Shown here in pieces: positions 59,747 through 64,000 of a DNA stretch of 64,000 nt. A program made the translations under genes and the position numbers. Origin of the DNA: Fasciolopsis buskii (Eukaryota > Platyhelminthes > Trematoda > Plagiorchiida > Fasciolidae); the NCBI GenBank assembly GCA_008360955.1, contig LUCM01006642.1, forward strand, positions 51,036 to 115,035. The letters run 5' to 3'. Every line of letters starts with the position of its first letter. Position 1 is the stretch's first letter. The notes beneath the pieces were generated by a model that saw nothing but the letters and a program-made list of their open reading frames with translations, had not been told where the DNA came from and ran no database searches.

Positions 59747-61995
59747 CTGAAAACCAAACAGAGAAATCAGCTCCCGGATTTGGTTTCCCAGATGATCACA
59801 TTGAATATTCTATACCCGTACAAAAATGGATTGACAATATCGATTCCGTCGATAATTGGTCAGATAAGGATGGCATGCATTCTATGTTTATTCATTACCT
59901 AAAGGTTTTGACCCTTTCGTAAATTTGCATTCAAAGTATTCCCATTGACTAGATTAATGATATAAATTTTCTTTACTTGTTAAGACTTCACATTGTTCAA
60001 GCTTGCAAAAATTAACGTAAATATGTGTTTCTTTGTAGGGATGAAAAAGTACCACTAGCTATGAGTAGTGTTGTACAAAGTTGTCCGATTTCTAAGTCTT
60101 CTTCAAATTTTATTGTTGCCATTAGAAAAATGAGTAGTCCGATTTCACGTGTCTTTTTATCTGTCGTGGAGTACTTCGGACGTTATAAAAGTCGACATCA
60201 GTACTCCAAACAGCGCGATTTCACTTCATCGACTGACCCCTAAATTCAAGTAGAATAAAAAGCAATTACTAAATGCCATTCCAGTGTTAATAATCAGCTT
60301 CTAAGAAACAAAAAACGTAAATGCATGATTAGCTATATTTGAATAAGCTGTTCATTTGTACAGTCGGTGTAGATAAGATGCCAGCCATAAAATGACTAAA
60401 TCAAGAAGGAAAGCTCTCTAATTCAATAACGTATATCAGTTCGTGAATGTTTGAAAAGATACCTGGCATGAAGACGATGATAGGGTTATGGAATAATGAG
60501 ACAATGTGGATCACGTTGGAAAATAACACTGCAGGTAGTTTAGCCAAGTACGAAACGGGATTGAAATTATTCTTTGAATAATTTCGCCCCTCCCACAGTC
60601 AATCTGGTGACAAATTTCAGCGTAAATTCATGGAATTCACAAAACGGGAATGCTAGTGGAAACTTTCTTTTCGGTTCTACTCGATCACGTTTTTCTCATC
60701 ATGATCATCGACATTTATTACTCACGCATCACCTCTCGTCCCGGATTTTGCCAGAAGAGTAATAGTTTGCAAAGTAAGAATGACACGAACGTGAAAATTG
60801 CGCTAGTTCGCAAGGTCGACTCAAATTTGATCATTTTGTTGTGCTGTCTGTGTGTGTCTGTGTGCCATCTGGCAAGCAGTGATTATCAAACAGGCTCATA
60901 AAACGAGTTGCGAAATCGCCCAATAATATTATAACCCACTAGGGAGTTATGAGCTTCTTTTTGTGAGCACGCATAGCCTGATTTCCGAATAATCTAGCGC
61001 AGACGTTATCACGCACACCGCCACGCACAATAGCCACTATTGTTTCATCAAGCGACTAGTCAATTAGTTGATTGTTGACACTGAGGCCTTATCAGAGTTT
61101 GCAGTGCCGAGCGATGACACAATTGCCACATCCTTTAAAGGACTGAAACGCATGCAATGCGTGTTTGCCCAATTTATTAATTCGTTTTATTGGTTCATAT
61201 CCTGACTTCACGAACCGCAAATCTTACGGTACTCGCTCTCGATTCCTCCTTGTTATCCAGGATATACAGAATGCAACACCGATTAGATGTGAATCCAACC
61301 AGCCATTCGTCACATGACGGGAATATCAAATTAACCAAATTGATTGGATTTGAGATTCCGAAAATTATATCAACTTTATTGTTCGTTCGGCGTTGAATAT
61401 TAGGGCAGGCCCCAGTGACCGCTGCCATTCTCACCGTGTGATAACTCACCATAGAACAGACAGATATGAAAGCCAGATCAAGAGTGAAAACACACGGGTT
61501 CGAAAAATCGAATGCGACAGTAGCCAGCACACGGAACACAGTCTAACGCTTCCGAACGTCTCAGCATGCTCAGAGGTGGGTATCTCAGGTGCCGAGTTGG
61601 CCACTTGCCGTAGGCGCCTCTAAGATGGCTGAGGTAAAATTCGTAGTCACACCAATAATTAAATTTGATTTCGTTTTGACTGCGGCAATTACTTCTGTTT
61701 TCACCTAATAATATGCATATAAGCTGATTCAATTATTAACTTGACTTGTAGTAAGCTAGATGGAATCTTCGCTTCAAATGATTTCTCGATTGTTTCTTAT
61801 CTTAACCTAATCCCGAAGTTCTTATAGACAGTTTGTCGACAAATCATTAACAATGGCACATAATTGGTAAATCCAAGGAGGTTTATTGGTATGATCTATT
61901 TTCTTCCCGCGAATAATAAAATGCTTCGGAATGAGGTGTTATTTCTATTTTGATGCGATCCTATCGTTGCTACTGCTGTAATTTGCGAGTAGCGT
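59747..61995. other. Intergenic DNA, one weak coding candidate
   Basis: No recognised gene. On the minus strand 61539-61195 is open for 114 codons with an ordinary amino-acid composition (for example CDEWLVGFTSNRCCILYIL), and a GGTGAGT donor-like site lies within it at about 61449. I cannot assign a domain or model neighbouring exons. Confidence 0.3.
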
Positions 61996-62186
61996 GTATA
62001 TATATATATATATGAGTGAAAATATCTGCATCTCAGGTTGCATATTTTTAGAGTTTAGAAGGCGTACACTGAGTTAATACGTTGTCAAACATGACAACGA
62101 GTCCTAGTTTGGATCGAAACGTCACGATAAACGTATTAACTCAGTGTACGCCTTCTCAACTCTAAAAATATATATATATATATATC
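61996..62186. repeat. Foldback: 41-bp inverted repeat between TA microsatellites
   Basis: The arms at 62042-62082 and 62131-62171 are reverse complements at 40 of 41 positions, separated by 48 bases. TA runs lie outside the left arm (61996-62013) and abut the right arm (62170-62186). The loop contains a nested 7-bp hairpin (GTTGTCA/TGACAAC at 62081-62097) and the sequence GAGTCCTAGTTTGGATCGAAACGTC. Its GAGTCC/GGATC stem followed by GAAACGTC resembles stem II and the 3' core of a hammerhead ribozyme, but CTGATGA is not intact. Penelope-like elements are known to carry hammerheads in their terminal repeats, and a Penelope-like remnant lies 3.5 kb away. A connection is inference. Confidence 0.9.
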
Positions 62187-62198
62187 GAACTTAGGGGT

Positions 62199-62238
62199 CG
62201 CGACGAGGCAGCTGCAGCTGCAGCTGCCTGAGGTCGCG
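62199..62238. repeat. GC-rich palindrome
   Basis: A perfect 24-base palindrome, AGGCAGCTGCAG and its complement (62206-62229), is flanked by CGCGAC (62199-62204) and GTCGCG (62233-62238). The whole 40 bases can form a hairpin with a small internal loop. Three overlapping CAGCTG E-box sites are included. Confidence 0.9.
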
Positions 62239-62469
62239 TTCGACCAAGTCAGAAATGAGTTTATTGGCCGCTGTTCGGAATACACAGTGTGGAAAATATG
62301 CAGTTGCACACATCCCAAATCTATGCACCGATGGCATACCATCGGAACCATGGAGAGGGCGAAATATGATGAGAGAATTATTATGTACGGTTCTGTACTT
62401 ATAGTGGCCGCTTTAAAGACAGCTTCCCCGTCAACCGTCGCCATTCGGTTTGGTGCCATTGTAGAATAA
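62239..62469. other. Open stretch beside the palindrome
   Basis: Both strands are open here: the minus strand for 107 codons (62459-62136, starting M-A-P-N-R-M) and the plus strand for 60. The minus frame runs through the palindrome and the foldback arm, where it becomes Cys/Ser and Ile/Tyr repeats. Its C-terminus is therefore repeat-derived and I do not regard it as a gene. Confidence 0.25.
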
Positions 62470-64000
62470 ATTAGTGGGACCTTATCCTGATCATCTGACC
62501 AGAGGACCCAAATAGCAGGTTAGTGGGACTATTTGAGTGTCTCGCAACTTACTGAGGATAGATGACTGATTCCTCAGTTCATACAACATTCGATGTGGCT
62601 GTACATTTTAGTGTCCAGTATGAGTTTGGCAACCCTCAAATATTATTTGCTACTCTGGCTGCGATGGCTAACGAAAACCGTTTCAGATGTCCCTAAAGAG
62701 AATGGTTCTCCTAATAAGATCAATAAAATAAATCAACAGACTTTGAAGTTTTCTCCCGGCCAGCCATGATCCATTGCTTCGGCAAATGTATGGTGGCTTC
62801 TGAAATACCCATAATTTTAGCTTTATGAATTTCACCCATGTCATTCTGCTTTGTAAATCAGACTCCTAATAATTCTTAACAGAACCGAAATTTTAGTGCA
62901 GCATAGAATTTACAATGAAATGAACATAAGGGTATGAGCAAATTTTCAATGGATTTGCTTGCCAGTTAATAGAGCGGACGACAAAGCTTATTCGATGTTT
63001 ACGTTTGCACCTTATGTAATAAACTCACTGATCACGAATTCATTGCTTCTAGGAATCCATTCTTCCTCCATTTTCCGAATTATCTCATGTTTTAATTTAC
63101 AGTTGAATTGAATTTGCTAAGAGAAACTGAAGTGTGGATACGCTGAGCGTACTGGAATTGTATTACTTGACCTAGTCACGTGTATGAACATGAGTGAATG
63201 ATTCGAGTCCAAAACATGCTGATTTGTCCCAACTTCTGCTGTCGTAAAAATGTGATGGCCCCCAAAATGGGAAATGGACAATGGACAAACAGAAGCCACG
63301 GATACGTGGATTGATACTCGCGATCAAATACAGTTAATTTGAAACGCCAATAGACAGCTGCGAGACATCCAGTACGCTCAGAATCGGTTTGGATACGTGG
63401 GCCAATAATACTCGATTTCGTAAAAGTTATTTCGTAGAAGCCTCCGTAACTGCCTGAGACGTGAAAGCAAATTAGTTGTTGAGGAGACTGAGTACACTTT
63501 TATGCACTAATGAACAAATGTTTTCTAAATGGGGAATATAAACGGGTCGGCCGCTGAGTGAATAAGAGACACCTGTACGGATTTATTGCACGTCCTGGTT
63601 AAAAATGATGGATACAATCGAGTTCAAAATGCACGGAAAAATGGGTAGGCGACAGAAGGTTTGCACCAGATGCTTCCAATTAAAGAAAATCAGTATATGC
63701 TTGGGAAATTTATTGCACTACGGCTAAAGTGAATCTAGTTTCTGCCAAGTCGTATGTTTCGCATACGGATGGATAAAGAATATTTATCCGGAACCACTCG
63801 ATTGGTTTCGCGGTTATTGCCGCTGTGATTCTTAAATGGACTTATCATCAACTCATGCATCTGACGATTCAAAGGAGATTTTAGTGAGAAACTAAGAAAG
63901 GAGCGTAGCGCATTAGTATAGGGATGGTGATAGGTCACTACCTCAATAAGAAAACTTATCTGCTTCCCCTAATTCATACCCTACAAGTACAAGATTCGGA
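62470..64000. other. Intergenic DNA
   Basis: No gene, transposon motif or tandem repeat is recognised in the last 1.5 kb. Confidence 0.45.

Overview
This looks like intergenic, repeat-rich eukaryotic DNA, most probably from a parasitic flatworm (a digenean trematode is the best guess). Reasons: AT-leaning sequence with very little open coding sequence; decayed RTE-type, CR1-type and Penelope-like retroelements whose motifs resemble flatworm families; tRNA-derived short repeats; eukaryotic tRNA-Pro genes with internal A/B boxes and oligo-T terminators; and one intronless rhodopsin-like GPCR of the sort expanded in flatworms. There is no operon structure, no CRISPR array and no prokaryotic signal. 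The species assignment is inference.

Layout. 1-8.8 kb: essentially featureless, with one unexplained 166-codon ORF (4456-4956) and a weak hammerhead-like motif near 5.15 kb. 9-11 kb: an RTE-type LINE remnant on the minus strand. 13-15.4 kb: a CR1-type LINE remnant, also minus, with recognisable endonuclease, reverse transcriptase and C-terminal segments broken by stops and frameshifts. 15.4-25.4 kb: mostly empty, with one tRNA-like relic and one isolated inverted-repeat arm. 25.48-25.73 kb: a compact element with about 77-nt terminal inverted repeats around a tRNA-like core. 29-32.4 kb: the densest structured region, with hexamer (TTCGTG) arrays, two tRNA-like relics, a 560-N gap, a 290-bp block present twice at almost 99% identity, and two good tRNA-Pro genes (CGG and AGG) facing each other.

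43.5-44.6 kb: the only convincing protein-coding gene, a seven-transmembrane receptor on the minus strand, with a pentamer-repeat tract containing paired AGGTCA half-sites about 0.5 kb upstream. 46.9-48.1 kb: a tRNA-derived SINE and a nest of LINE 3' fragments. 55.4-55.9 kb: a second RTE-type remnant (plus). 57.3-58.6 kb: a second copy of the SINE followed by a Penelope-like element remnant. 62.0-62.24 kb: a nearly perfect 41-bp inverted repeat between TA microsatellites, with a ribozyme-like loop, followed by a GC-rich palindrome.

Functionally, the receptor and the two tRNAs are the only parts likely to be active. Almost everything else that can be named is transposon debris. The most unusual items are the tRNA-like core flanked by inverted repeats, the 62-kb foldback, the tRNA-Pro/duplication block and the receptor with its atypical motif set.
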